A stretch of DNA of 6,685 bases from Planctomycetota bacterium (GCA_014381385.1 JACNLR010000190.1:1-6685), one strand, 5' to 3'; shown: positions 1 through 5,932, counted from the stretch's first letter. The notes: generated from the sequence alone by a model not told the origin. Made by a program: numbers and translations.

Positions 1-2
1 TT

Positions 3-1283
3 ACAGTTGGCGGAAGCGGGTTGCGTTCCTTCGATCGTTATGCAAATCCGGATTTACCACTTCCCTTAAGCAATCTTGAAGTATTTGCTCAACCAAAAGC
101 AGTAACAAGCAAACCCCAGGTTGTTGAAGGAACTGCCGAGTTTCTCTTTGCTGCGATGGGCGAGGCTGGTGTCGCTGTTTACGACAGAACCGCAATTAAT
201 CCAGATGAAGCGATAGAATTAATCGGCGGTATCAATGCTATCGATGTTTCGAGGGATGACCGGTATTTGTTTGTTGTTGAGTCGGGTGTAGGTCTACATA
301 TTTATGACAACCAAAATCCACTTGAAGCACAATTTGTTTCGACGGTTGTCATTCCAGATGCAATTCGAGTTATTCCTTGGGGAATTTATGCATTTGTCCC
401 AGCAATGGAAGGCGGTCTTGCAATCGTGAATATTGCTGATTATTCCCTGCCATATATTGCAGCGGAAGTTGATGGGATTGTCGCAGCAGATGTACATTTG
501 TTTAGTCATTACCAAATTGGAAACAATTTCGCGGTACGAGCTTATGTTGCTGACCCAACCAGTGGTATACATCTGATTGATTTACTTCCTGATATTGAAT
601 CACCACAAATCGTTGGTAGCATCGAAGGGCTTCAAGCATACGGTGTAGATATTTATACAAGATGGGTCGTTGCTACAGAAACTGAACCATCAAGAGAACA
701 TGATTATCTATATGTTGCCGCAGGTAACGATGGCGTCGTCATTTATGACATTACCGATCCTGACAATGTGTACGAAGTATCAAGCGTGAACCTTGAAGGA
801 ATCGCCGTCGATTTAGAAATCGTGAGCCAACTTGCTCCTCCAGGAGTTGATGATTATGCTGTTATTGCAAACGAAATATTAGGTTTACAGATGGTGGATG
901 TTTCTGACCCATTAAATCCGATTGCGATTGGAACGGTTCCAGACAAGAACGGGATAACACGTGTGTTTGTAGAAATGCAACAGATGGATCGCTTTCTTAG
1001 CGAGCAAGGGGACACTTTAAAAGAAAATTCTCACCCATTTACTGGAACACTAAGTCGCCAAGACATTGTTCGAATTCTTTCAACTTCAATTGATTGCGAG
1101 TCAACTCCAGCATGCCCAGCAGATGTAAATGCTGATGGTGTCGTGGATGTTTCTGACATACTGTCAGTTGTGAATAGTTGGGGAATTTGTAGCGGGAATT
1201 GTGAGAATGATATTGATGGTGATGGCTTGGTTGGGGTAAGTGATCTTCTCGCAATCGTCAACGCTTGGGGTGTATGTAACTAG
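3..1283 (+). CDS. LVIVD-repeat beta-propeller protein with C-terminal type I dockerin, 5' partial
   Basis: The frame is open from the window edge to a TAG at 1281-1283, giving 426 residues. A TTG at 21 is an internal codon, not a convincing start, so the gene very probably begins upstream and its export signal is not seen. Six LVIVD-type blades are visible, with cores at about residues 56 (GVAVYD), 97 (GLHIYD), 138 (GLAIVNI), 188 (GIHLIDL), 244 (GVVIYDITDP) and 294 (GLQMVDVSDP), spaced 41-56 residues apart. Such repeats are predicted to form a beta-propeller. A linker of about 45 residues leads to a dockerin-like pair of calcium loops: DVNADGVVDVSD near 374 and DIDGDGLVGVSD near 403. Each is followed by a helix ending in a NSWG or NAWG turn, with Cys residues flanking them. 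Planctomycetes encode many exported proteins of this build. Ligand and cohesin-like partner are unknown. An extracellular or cell-surface role is inferred. No catalytic motif is visible. Confidence 0.85.
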   Translation, partial: TVGGSGLRSFDRYANPDLPLPLSNLEVFAQPKAVTSKPQVVEGTAEFLFAAMGEAGVAVYDRTAINPDEAIELIGGINAIDVSRDDRYLFVVESGVGLHIYDNQNPLEAQFVSTVVIPDAIRVIPWGIYAFVPAMEGGLAIVNIADYSLPYIAAEVDGIVAADVHLFSHYQIGNNFAVRAYVADPTSGIHLIDLLPDIESPQIVGSIEGLQAYGVDIYTRWVVATETEPSREHDYLYVAAGNDGVVIYDITDPDNVYEVSSVNLEGIAVDLEIVSQLAPPGVDDYAVIANEILGLQMVDVSDPLNPIAIGTVPDKNGITRVFVEMQQMDRFLSEQGDTLKENSHPFTGTLSRQDIVRILSTSIDCESTPACPADVNADGVVDVSDILSVVNSWGICSGNCENDIDGDGLVGVSDLLAIVNAWGVCN

Positions 1284-1333
1284 GGTCATGTCGAGGGTCA
1301 TGTCGAGGGTCAGACCCTCGACATGACCCTCGA
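1283..1333. repeat. Tandem 12-bp repeat inside a perfect 21-bp-arm inverted repeat
   Basis: Two direct copies of GGGTCATGTCGA (1283-1294 and 1295-1306) are followed by GGGTC and then by the inverted sequence. The arms 1291-1311 and 1313-1333 are exact reverse complements over 21 bp and are separated by one base (A1312). The element begins at the G of the upstream TAG stop codon and ends four bases before the tmRNA discriminator base, so it fills the whole space between two convergent genes. Neither strand carries a T run after the stem, so it is not a standard intrinsic terminator. It could still stop or pause transcription from both sides, protect or help mature RNA 3' ends, or be a mobile REP/MITE-like palindrome. 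No transposase is nearby. Confidence 0.9.
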
Positions 1334-1559
1334 AAATGGAGCCGGGGAGAATCGAACTCCCGTCCCGATACAGTCAACAATACACGTCTACGCAAGTAGT
1401 CAGGTGTTCAATCTCGGTACTGTGTCACTACACCTAACAAACTGACACGTACCACTGCAAACTAAGTTTCTCATTCCTCCGCGGCTTGCGAGCACTTTGG
1501 AACCAGCCCGAGTTTTGCACACCGCGCTGTATCAGGCGTCGAGAACGGTGTGTCGCAGG

Positions 1560-1589
1560 TTATGCTGCGAGTGCGTAGTTAGCGTTGCC
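1560..1589 (-). other. tmRNA proteolysis-tag reading frame, predicted tag GNANYALAA
   Basis: Reading the tmRNA strand, TAGTT (1594-1590) is followed by GGC AAC GCT AAC TAC GCA CTC GCA GCA and a TAA stop (1562-1560). This gives the nine-residue tag GNANYALAA. The ALAA ending is the canonical degron recognised by ClpXP-type proteases. TAGTT corresponds to the UAGUC-like bases that place the resume codon in other tmRNAs. This puts a glycine codon, rather than alanine, at the resume position. An in-frame upstream GCA would give a 14-residue tag, AQFLVGNANYALAA, but lacks that positioning motif and would overlap the pseudoknot, so the shorter tag is preferred. Confidence 0.85.
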
Positions 1590-1602
1590 AACTAAAAATT
1601 GT

Positions 1603-1635
1603 GCATCCTTTTTACGTGGCAAGGATGCTCCACGT
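1603..1635 (-). other. tmRNA pseudoknot PK1
   Basis: Two interleaved helices can be drawn. Stem 1 pairs ACGTGG (transcript, from 1635-1630) with CCACGT (1619-1614), six base pairs. Stem 2 pairs GCATCCTT (1628-1621) with AAGGATGC (1610-1603), eight base pairs. The 3' strand of stem 2 lies after stem 1 closes, which makes a classical H-type pseudoknot. It ends 13 nt before the predicted resume codon, the position of PK1 in bacterial tmRNAs, where it supports resumption of translation on the tag frame. Confidence 0.85.
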
Positions 1636-1706
1636 TACGCAATGTATTGCCTTCCCTGTCCGGTCGAACCCAGGTCGGCCCCTAAGATTTCAAAGAGCAG
1701 AGGATT

Positions 1707-1735
1707 AGTATACGCGAAACATTTGCAAAAGTAAA
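1707..1735 (-). promoter_or_regulatory. Predicted sigma70-type promoter of ssrA
   Basis: On the minus strand a -10 hexamer TATACT (1712-1707) lies 17 bp downstream of TTTACT (1735-1730), a four-of-six match to the -35 consensus. Transcription would start near 1700, leaving a leader of roughly 18 nt before the mature tmRNA 5' end at 1682, to be removed by RNase P as usual for ssrA. The -35 box overlaps one arm of the inverted repeat at 1731-1751. Recognition rests on motif match and position only. Confidence 0.6.
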
Positions 1736-1751
1736 AACTGTATGTTTTTAC
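1731..1751 (-). terminator. A/T-rich hairpin after the triple-repeat dockerin gene, possible weak terminator or operator
   Basis: GTAAAAAC (1731-1738) and GTTTTTAC (1744-1751) are perfect 8-bp inverted arms around a 5-base loop. The element lies 9 bp beyond the TAA at 1761-1763 of the minus-strand dockerin gene. In that gene's transcript the hairpin is followed by TTTTG, a short U run. The stem has only two G-C pairs, so termination by it alone would be weak. It also covers the ssrA -35 box, so a protein-binding operator is an equal possibility. Confidence 0.45.
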
Positions 1752-1760
1752 TTTATTGCA

Positions 1761-3425
1761 TTAAGGCGTCCAGTTGCCAATCAAGATGAGAAGGTCAACG
1801 ACATTTACTACTCCATCGCCATTGATGTCTGCAGCTGGATCATTTGATCCCCAAGCACCAATTAGGAGGAGAATATCTTCAACGTTGACAACTCCGTCAC
1901 CATTAACATCGCCGGGTATAGAAGGTTCGACCGCATCCGCTGTGAAACAGTCAACCCAATATTCTTGCCCACCCATTCGGATGTAACTCATATCGCCGGT
2001 AAAACTAACTTGACCGCAATCGTTACCGCCACCACCCCAGTCGACAGTCACGAGCACACCACCGATTGTGACACCATCAATGTCAAGCATATTTTCAAAA
2101 TTCTTAAAGTCACCATTGATTTCCATGTTTAAGTTGCCGCCCCATTCGCCAAACTTGAATGACATGTTATTCATCCAATCGCCATCGGTACGTTCGATGT
2201 GCGTAGTTGCATTGTTGTAATGCAGTTCGTTATTAAAACTGCAAGCCATGCCGCCGTTCTCTACACTTACGCTACCTTTAACTGTTTCAGTGCCGTCTGA
2301 CCATGTAAAGTGTTTTACGTAATGCGTGTAGTCGCCCGTTGTAAACGAATCTTCGTTTACATACATTGTTCCAAGCTGTAGGTCTTCAAAAGAAGGTTCG
2401 CAATCATCAACTTGCACCCAATCCCACTCAAAACAATCGAAGACATGTTCTTGGCCTCCTATTAAAAACTTATTGATGATGCCATCGCACTCAACTATGC
2501 CGCAATCGTTTCCTAAGCCACCTGATACGACGTTGAAGGTAACGCCACCAAAGACTTCACCGTCTAGATCGATGTAATTATCTACATTTCGAAATACACC
2601 GTTGATGGCAATGTTGATATTGCCACCAAATTCCCCAAATTGGTATCGGAAGTTTTCAATTGGACTAACACTGTCGAATAAAAAGACGGCGTTGATGTTA
2701 TTGGTCCACAATTCTTGCCCTTCTCCACAAGCAGCGTTCCAATCAGTCACCTGAATGTGTCCGTCCGGAGTCGTGCTTCCGTCGGAATAATAAAACTGGT
2801 ACGTTTGAACTGGTACCAGGTCTGTTACAAAACTATCCCCAAGGTGGTACTCTGCATTCAATGGCAAGTCTTCAAATGCTTCAGAGCAAAAGTTTACATC
2901 GACCGCAAGTTCTTGACCACCGATATCTAGATCACGGATTTTTCCGGTGATGGAAACCTCGCCGTTATCGTTTCCGTTGCCACCCGAGAGTACTGTAAAT
3001 AAACACCCCCCGATAGTCAGACCATCGAGATCGCTAAATCGGTACACATTGCGGAAGTCACCGTTGAGTCCTACATTGATATTACCACCGTACTCTCCAA
3101 AGAGGAAAGAAACTTCCGACTGCGTTCCGATGGAACCTTCAAAGTCGTACCGCGCAGTAATGTTGTTCGTATTCAATTCGTTGTCGTAGCCATGCGCCCA
3201 CAAATCGGTCGAGACAGTCGCTTCGCCAGTGTTTGTCCAAGTCCCATCCCACCGCTGAAATGGCACAAGTTTAACGTATACGCCATTAGAATTGAACGTA
3301 TCCCAACAGGCGTACGTCGTCCCAACGGTCAAATCATCAAACGTTGGAAAATCTGCAAAACTGATTCCCGTGAACATAAGGCAACTTGTTGCTGCAACGA
3401 GCAAATTTTGATTGGTGCAATTCAT
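1761..3425 (-). CDS. Secreted protein of three tandem ~155-162-residue repeats plus type I dockerin, function unknown
   Basis: The frame extends upstream to 3536, but the ATG at 3425 is chosen. It follows AAGGAG (3441-3436) at 10 nt and opens a clear signal peptide, MNCTNQNLLVAATSCLMFTG ending ISFA at residues 21-24, before DFP. The protein has 554 residues. After the signal come three homologous modules starting at about residues 29 (FDDL), 184 (FEDL) and 346 (FEDL). All share an aromatic/acidic start, a WDGT or SDG turn, the motif FGE(Y/F/W)GGN(I/L)N with NG-F-(R/K)-N (FGE at 109, 263, 425), a GG-x-GND-x-G turn, and IGGQE or MGGQE (GGQE at 169, 323, 485). The C terminus holds two calcium loops, DVNGDGVVNVED (506) and DINGDGVVNVVD (533), as in dockerins. 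Modules 2 and 3 share NDCG and DCF cysteines that module 1 lacks. The dockerin, signal peptide and acidic, aromatic character suggest an exported adhesin or binding protein with beta-sandwich modules. I do not recognise the module family and see no catalytic signature. Confidence 0.88.
   Translation of the reverse strand: MNCTNQNLLVAATSCLMFTGISFADFPTFDDLTVGTTYACWDTFNSNGVYVKLVPFQRWDGTWTNTGEATVSTDLWAHGYDNELNTNNITARYDFEGSIGTQSEVSFLFGEYGGNINVGLNGDFRNVYRFSDLDGLTIGGCLFTVLSGGNGNDNGEVSITGKIRDLDIGGQELAVDVNFCSEAFEDLPLNAEYHLGDSFVTDLVPVQTYQFYYSDGSTTPDGHIQVTDWNAACGEGQELWTNNINAVFLFDSVSPIENFRYQFGEFGGNINIAINGVFRNVDNYIDLDGEVFGGVTFNVVSGGLGNDCGIVECDGIINKFLIGGQEHVFDCFEWDWVQVDDCEPSFEDLQLGTMYVNEDSFTTGDYTHYVKHFTWSDGTETVKGSVSVENGGMACSFNNELHYNNATTHIERTDGDWMNNMSFKFGEWGGNLNMEINGDFKNFENMLDIDGVTIGGVLVTVDWGGGGNDCGQVSFTGDMSYIRMGGQEYWVDCFTADAVEPSIPGDVNGDGVVNVEDILLLIGAWGSNDPAADINGDGVVNVVDLLILIGNWTP
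1920..3341 (-). repeat. Three protein-level tandem repeats within the dockerin gene
   Basis: Module 1 spans about 3341-2880, module 2 about 2876-2394 and module 3 about 2390-1920. The spacing of the FGE-GGN motif is 154 and then 162 residues, and the GGQE motif repeats with exactly the same spacing. This shows whole-module duplication rather than scattered motifs. DNA identity between copies is visibly low and the protein copies are well diverged, so the duplication is old. The dockerin pair follows module 3 after a short linker containing PSIPG. Confidence 0.85.
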
Positions 3426-3435
3426 AATCTCTATT

Positions 3436-3476
3436 CTCCTTACAAATAGTATAGATAGAGACCCATGCGTTGTACA
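3436..3476 (-). promoter_or_regulatory. Predicted promoter and ribosome binding site of the triple-repeat dockerin gene
   Basis: On the minus strand TGTACA (3476-3471), a four-of-six -35 match, is followed after 17 bp by a -10 hexamer TATACT (3453-3448). A strong Shine-Dalgarno AAGGAG lies at 3441-3436, 10 nt before the ATG at 3425. With this -10 the transcript would start at about 3441, at the very edge of the Shine-Dalgarno, leaving an unusually short leader. The ribosome site is firm and decides the start codon. The promoter is tentative, and read-through from the adenylate kinase gene 85 bp upstream is the alternative. Confidence 0.45.
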
Positions 3477-3510
3477 AGGATGAGTTTCTAGATTAGTAGG
3501 AAGAATTTGT

Positions 3511-4110
3511 TTAAACGGTGTTAATTTGGGGTACAACAGCGCTTAGAATTCGCAAAAGCACTTCTGCTTGCGTTCCAAGGGCGTCTATATCTGAAATAAT
3601 TTCACTGTCGTAGCAGGCTAAGACAGGTGCAGTTTGCTCTGCATATACCTCAAACCGTTTGCGTATAACGGATTCGTCTGCATCATCTGGGCGGCCTTGT
3701 TCCGTTGCACGATTTTGCATTCTCCGCACCATTTCATCGATGTCTTTACAAACGAGATGAATAATCATGAATGGATCAATGTATTCCTGCATGGCTTTAG
3801 CCTGTGGTTCACTTCTTGGAATCCCGTCAAGAAGTAAAATGTCACTCTGGGGACTATAAAGTTCTCTAGCGATGAGTTGGTCTACATGCTGACGCCACAA
3901 TCTAACTGTCAAGAAATCAGGTACCAGTAAACCCTGCGATGAGTACCGCGTAAACTCCAAGCCAATTTCAGACTCTTTATCGAGCGAGCGGAACATATCA
4001 CCAGTTGCAAGGTGGAAAAAACCCGGAATTGACCCAAGCATTTTCCCTTGCGTACCTTTCCCGACGCCAGGGGGGCCTATCAACAAAATAGATGGATATT
4101 TTTGTTCCAT
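3511..4110 (-). CDS. adk: Adenylate kinase family nucleoside monophosphate kinase, short-lid type
   Basis: The family interconverts ATP + AMP with 2 ADP in the cytoplasm, balancing adenylates. From the ATG at 4110 the protein has 199 residues. The P-loop GPPGVGKGT (12-20) sits near the N terminus as usual. The AMP-binding signature TGDMFR (36-41) follows, then GLLVPD (60-65) and the family signature DGIPR (95-99; usually DGFPR) with SEPQA after it. The LID is reduced to a short segment with no zinc-type cysteines, leading into GRPDD (139-143) and VIRKR (148-152). These carry arginines expected to contact phosphate, and TAPV follows. Short-lid enzymes are normally near this length. The ATG has no Shine-Dalgarno and follows a C-rich stretch. 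A TTG at 4179 with GAGG 7 nt upstream would add 23 residues but pushes the P-loop inward. The usual secY context is absent, so this may be a second copy, and specificity for AMP over another NMP is inferred. Confidence 0.88.
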   Translation of the reverse strand: MEQKYPSILLIGPPGVGKGTQGKMLGSIPGFFHLATGDMFRSLDKESEIGLEFTRYSSQGLLVPDFLTVRLWRQHVDQLIARELYSPQSDILLLDGIPRSEPQAKAMQEYIDPFMIIHLVCKDIDEMVRRMQNRATEQGRPDDADESVIRKRFEVYAEQTAPVLACYDSEIISDIDALGTQAEVLLRILSAVVPQINTV

Positions 4111-4186
4111 TGTGGGGGTGGGGTAGAATTGCGAATGATAGCCAAATTGTGGCACGAAGGTTATTGGGCTCCGAATCAAATAAATA

Positions 4187-4195
4187 CCTCAGAGG
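4187..4195. promoter_or_regulatory. CCTC-A-GAGG palindrome in the adk/recJ divergent spacer
   Basis: CCTCAGAGG places a Shine-Dalgarno-like GAGG on each strand. On the minus strand it is 7 nt before a TTG at 4179 in the adk frame. On the plus strand it is 3 nt before a TTG at 4199 in the recJ frame. The 112-bp spacer between the preferred starts (4111-4222) otherwise contains a G-rich run near 4113-4123 and a TAGAAT at 4124-4129 that could be a recJ -10, with only a poor -35. No convincing promoter for adk was found. Confidence 0.35.
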
Positions 4196-4222
4196 AAATT
4201 GATTGGTTGTAGGATGCCAAGG

Positions 4223-5932
4223 ATGCAGGGATTGACAAGAAGATGGGAAGAACCCGTAGAAACAGATTGCGCAAAGCCTCTCGTGGAGCGGATTCTTGCT
4301 GCTCGTGGGATTGAATCTCGCGAGGAGGCACAGCGATTTTTGGACCCTAAACTCTCAGCACTCGAAGACCCAAGTGAATTGCCTGGCGCACTGGAAGCTG
4401 CAGAAATAGTATGCAATGCACTAAGGGAAGGGAAAAAGGTGCTCATTTATGGCGATTACGACGCAGATGGAATTACTGCTTCTGCAGTTTTGTACCACAT
4501 CATTGCTGCAGCCACCAACAAAGAGGGTCCTTCAATATATATTCCAAGCCGAATCGATGAAGGGTATGGTATTAATCCAGAAGCAATTGTGCGATTCAAC
4601 GACGAAGGCATAGACCTCATCATCTCAGTTGATTGTGGTATCACGGCTGTTGAAGCTGCGCAAAAAGCAGTGGAACTGGGCATAACATTGATTGTTACGG
4701 ATCACCACAAGCCAAGGGAAGATGGCAAGCTTCCTGATTGCGCTGCAATTGTGCATCCTGGTATAGACAAGGATCCGGTGACACCATTTGCAGGCGTTGG
4801 CGTTGCCTACCAAGTAGCATGGGCGTTTGCTCGTTCGTGGTCAAAATCTCAAAGCGTGAACGAAGAGTTAAAACAAACGCTCCTAGCAATGATTCCATTT
4901 GTCGCAATTGGAACAATTGCAGATATGGTGCCACTAAAAGAGGGCAATAGAATTCTTGCTCGTTGGGGTTTGCAACTATTACCGAGTACGTCTAATCCCG
5001 GTCTTCGTGCGATTATGCATAAGCTCGATACGCCAAAACAAAAACTGAATTCTTCGCACATTAGTTTTGGAATCGCGCCCTTGATAAACGCAGTGGGTCG
5101 ACTTGCACATGCTGCAACTGCAGTCGACTTGCTTACACATCTTGATGGCAATCTTGCAGAAGCTGCTGCTAGCGAACTCTATGAACTTAATCGTAAACGC
5201 CAGATAGTCCAACGCGACATCGTAGAAGATGCTTTAAAGCAAATTGATGAGAGTAATTTGCAACAGAACAAAATAATTGTATTGCAGAATGACCAATGGA
5301 GCCGCGGAGTAGTCGGTGTTGCTGCTGGCAAGTGCGTCGAAATACATTACATTCCAACTATTTTACTTTCAGGTGACGGCGAGGAATATATCGGTTCTGC
5401 AAGAAGCATTACAGGGTTTTCTATGTTCGATGCTTTGTGTGCTTGCGCAGAGCATCTTTCAAAATTTGGGGGTCACGATATGGCCGCTGGATTAACACTT
5501 ACTAAAGATAGTTATGAATCGTTTGTTAAAGCTATCAAAGCATACGCAAACAAACAAATCGACGATACGCTGCTGGTCAAATTAGTTAAACCAGACGTGT
5601 TAGCCCACTTGCACGAAATTAATTTGACTGCTGCTGTTGATATAGAAAAAATTGGACCCTTCGGGATTGGCAATCCCGCACCCATTGTTCAACTGATGGG
5701 CGTAAAAGTCGACGAAGTGCAAGTCATGGGAAGTGGCGGGGTACACTTGAGTATGAAGATTGGTACTTTAGGAACAAGAATCAGATGCATCTGGTGGAAC
5801 AATGGTAAATACGCATCGAAATTACAACGAGGAACGCTGGTCAATCTTGTTGGAAAATTGAAAGTGAATGAGTTTCGCAGGAAGAGAACAGCAGAATTAG
5901 ACCTGCTCGATATTGGATTACCAAGCAGCTAA
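4223..5932 (+). CDS. recJ: Single-stranded-DNA-specific 5'-3' exonuclease RecJ
   Basis: RecJ degrades single-stranded DNA 5' to 3' using Mn2+ or Mg2+, in RecFOR recombination, mismatch repair and base-excision repair. The 569-residue protein shows the whole family plan. DHH domain motifs are GDYDADG (77-83), VDCG (136-139), TDHH (159-162) and PLINAVGR (286-293). The DHHA1 domain carries WSRGVVGVAAG (359-369) and GGHDMAAG (416-423). A C-terminal OB fold begins near IGPFGIGNP (477-485) and ends by DLLDIG. The metal-binding Asp and His residues of the DHH motifs are present. In the DHHA1 motif the usual WHxGVxG has Ser where His is common. The ATG at 4223 is chosen because AGGA lies 8 nt upstream and MQGLTRRW fits a RecJ N terminus. 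ATG 4214 and TTG 4199 are in frame alternatives. Its 3' end overlaps the convergent CBS-domain gene by 15 bp. Confidence 0.95.
   Translation: MQGLTRRWEEPVETDCAKPLVERILAARGIESREEAQRFLDPKLSALEDPSELPGALEAAEIVCNALREGKKVLIYGDYDADGITASAVLYHIIAAATNKEGPSIYIPSRIDEGYGINPEAIVRFNDEGIDLIISVDCGITAVEAAQKAVELGITLIVTDHHKPREDGKLPDCAAIVHPGIDKDPVTPFAGVGVAYQVAWAFARSWSKSQSVNEELKQTLLAMIPFVAIGTIADMVPLKEGNRILARWGLQLLPSTSNPGLRAIMHKLDTPKQKLNSSHISFGIAPLINAVGRLAHAATAVDLLTHLDGNLAEAAASELYELNRKRQIVQRDIVEDALKQIDESNLQQNKIIVLQNDQWSRGVVGVAAGKCVEIHYIPTILLSGDGEEYIGSARSITGFSMFDALCACAEHLSKFGGHDMAAGLTLTKDSYESFVKAIKAYANKQIDDTLLVKLVKPDVLAHLHEINLTAAVDIEKIGPFGIGNPAPIVQLMGVKVDEVQVMGSGGVHLSMKIGTLGTRIRCIWWNNGKYASKLQRGTLVNLVGKLKVNEFRRKRTAELDLLDIGLPSS

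Larger units (their letters stand above)
1337..1682 (-). ncRNA. ssrA: Transfer-messenger RNA (tmRNA)
   Basis: This RNA acts both as an alanyl-tRNA mimic and as a short mRNA. With SmpB it rescues stalled ribosomes and tags the unfinished protein for proteolysis. On the minus strand the RNA begins GGGGCCGACCTGGGTTCGAC and ends with GGCTCC followed by a discriminator A. The seven-base acceptor stem pairs fully and contains a G3-U wobble, the alanine identity pair. The T arm near the 3' end reads GGGAG-TTCGATT-CTCCC. The terminal CCA is not encoded, because the discriminator A at 1337 is followed by TTT. The tag frame lies at 1560-1589 and a pseudoknot upstream of it at 1603-1635. The 346-nt length is normal for a one-piece bacterial tmRNA. 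No permuted arrangement is seen. Confidence 0.97.

Noticed and set aside
21..23. TTG at 21 as the true start of the LVIVD-dockerin gene
   Set aside because: The frame stays open to the window edge (codons from position 3) and no export signal or Shine-Dalgarno is seen. The gene is almost certainly cut by the window.
1031..1261. Minus-strand open frames opposite the dockerin end of the first gene
   Set aside because: They are shadows of the Asp/Gly-rich dockerin codons, and the translated sequences have no domain-like pattern.
1283..1333. Intrinsic terminator or short CRISPR-like array
   Set aside because: There is no T run after the stem on either strand, and the direct repeats are adjacent 12-mers with no spacers, so neither label fits.
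1337..1410. A free-standing tRNA gene suggested by the TTCGATTC T-arm and acceptor end
   Set aside because: The acceptor partner lies about 340 bases away at 1676-1682, and a tag frame plus pseudoknot lie between, so it is the 3' part of tmRNA.
3426..3536. 37-residue N-terminal extension of the triple-repeat dockerin protein, starting at 3536
   Set aside because: It would overlap the 3' end of the adenylate kinase gene and bury a clear signal peptide. The ATG at 3425 has a strong AAGGAG at good spacing.
4102..4129. Promoter for recJ using TTGTTC and TAGAAT on the plus strand
   Set aside because: The -10 is five of six, but the -35 matches only three of six, which is not enough to call without transcript data.
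4135..4163. Promoter for adk using TATCAT on the minus strand
   Set aside because: The -10 match is fair, but no acceptable -35 lies at 16-18 bp upstream, so it was not annotated.
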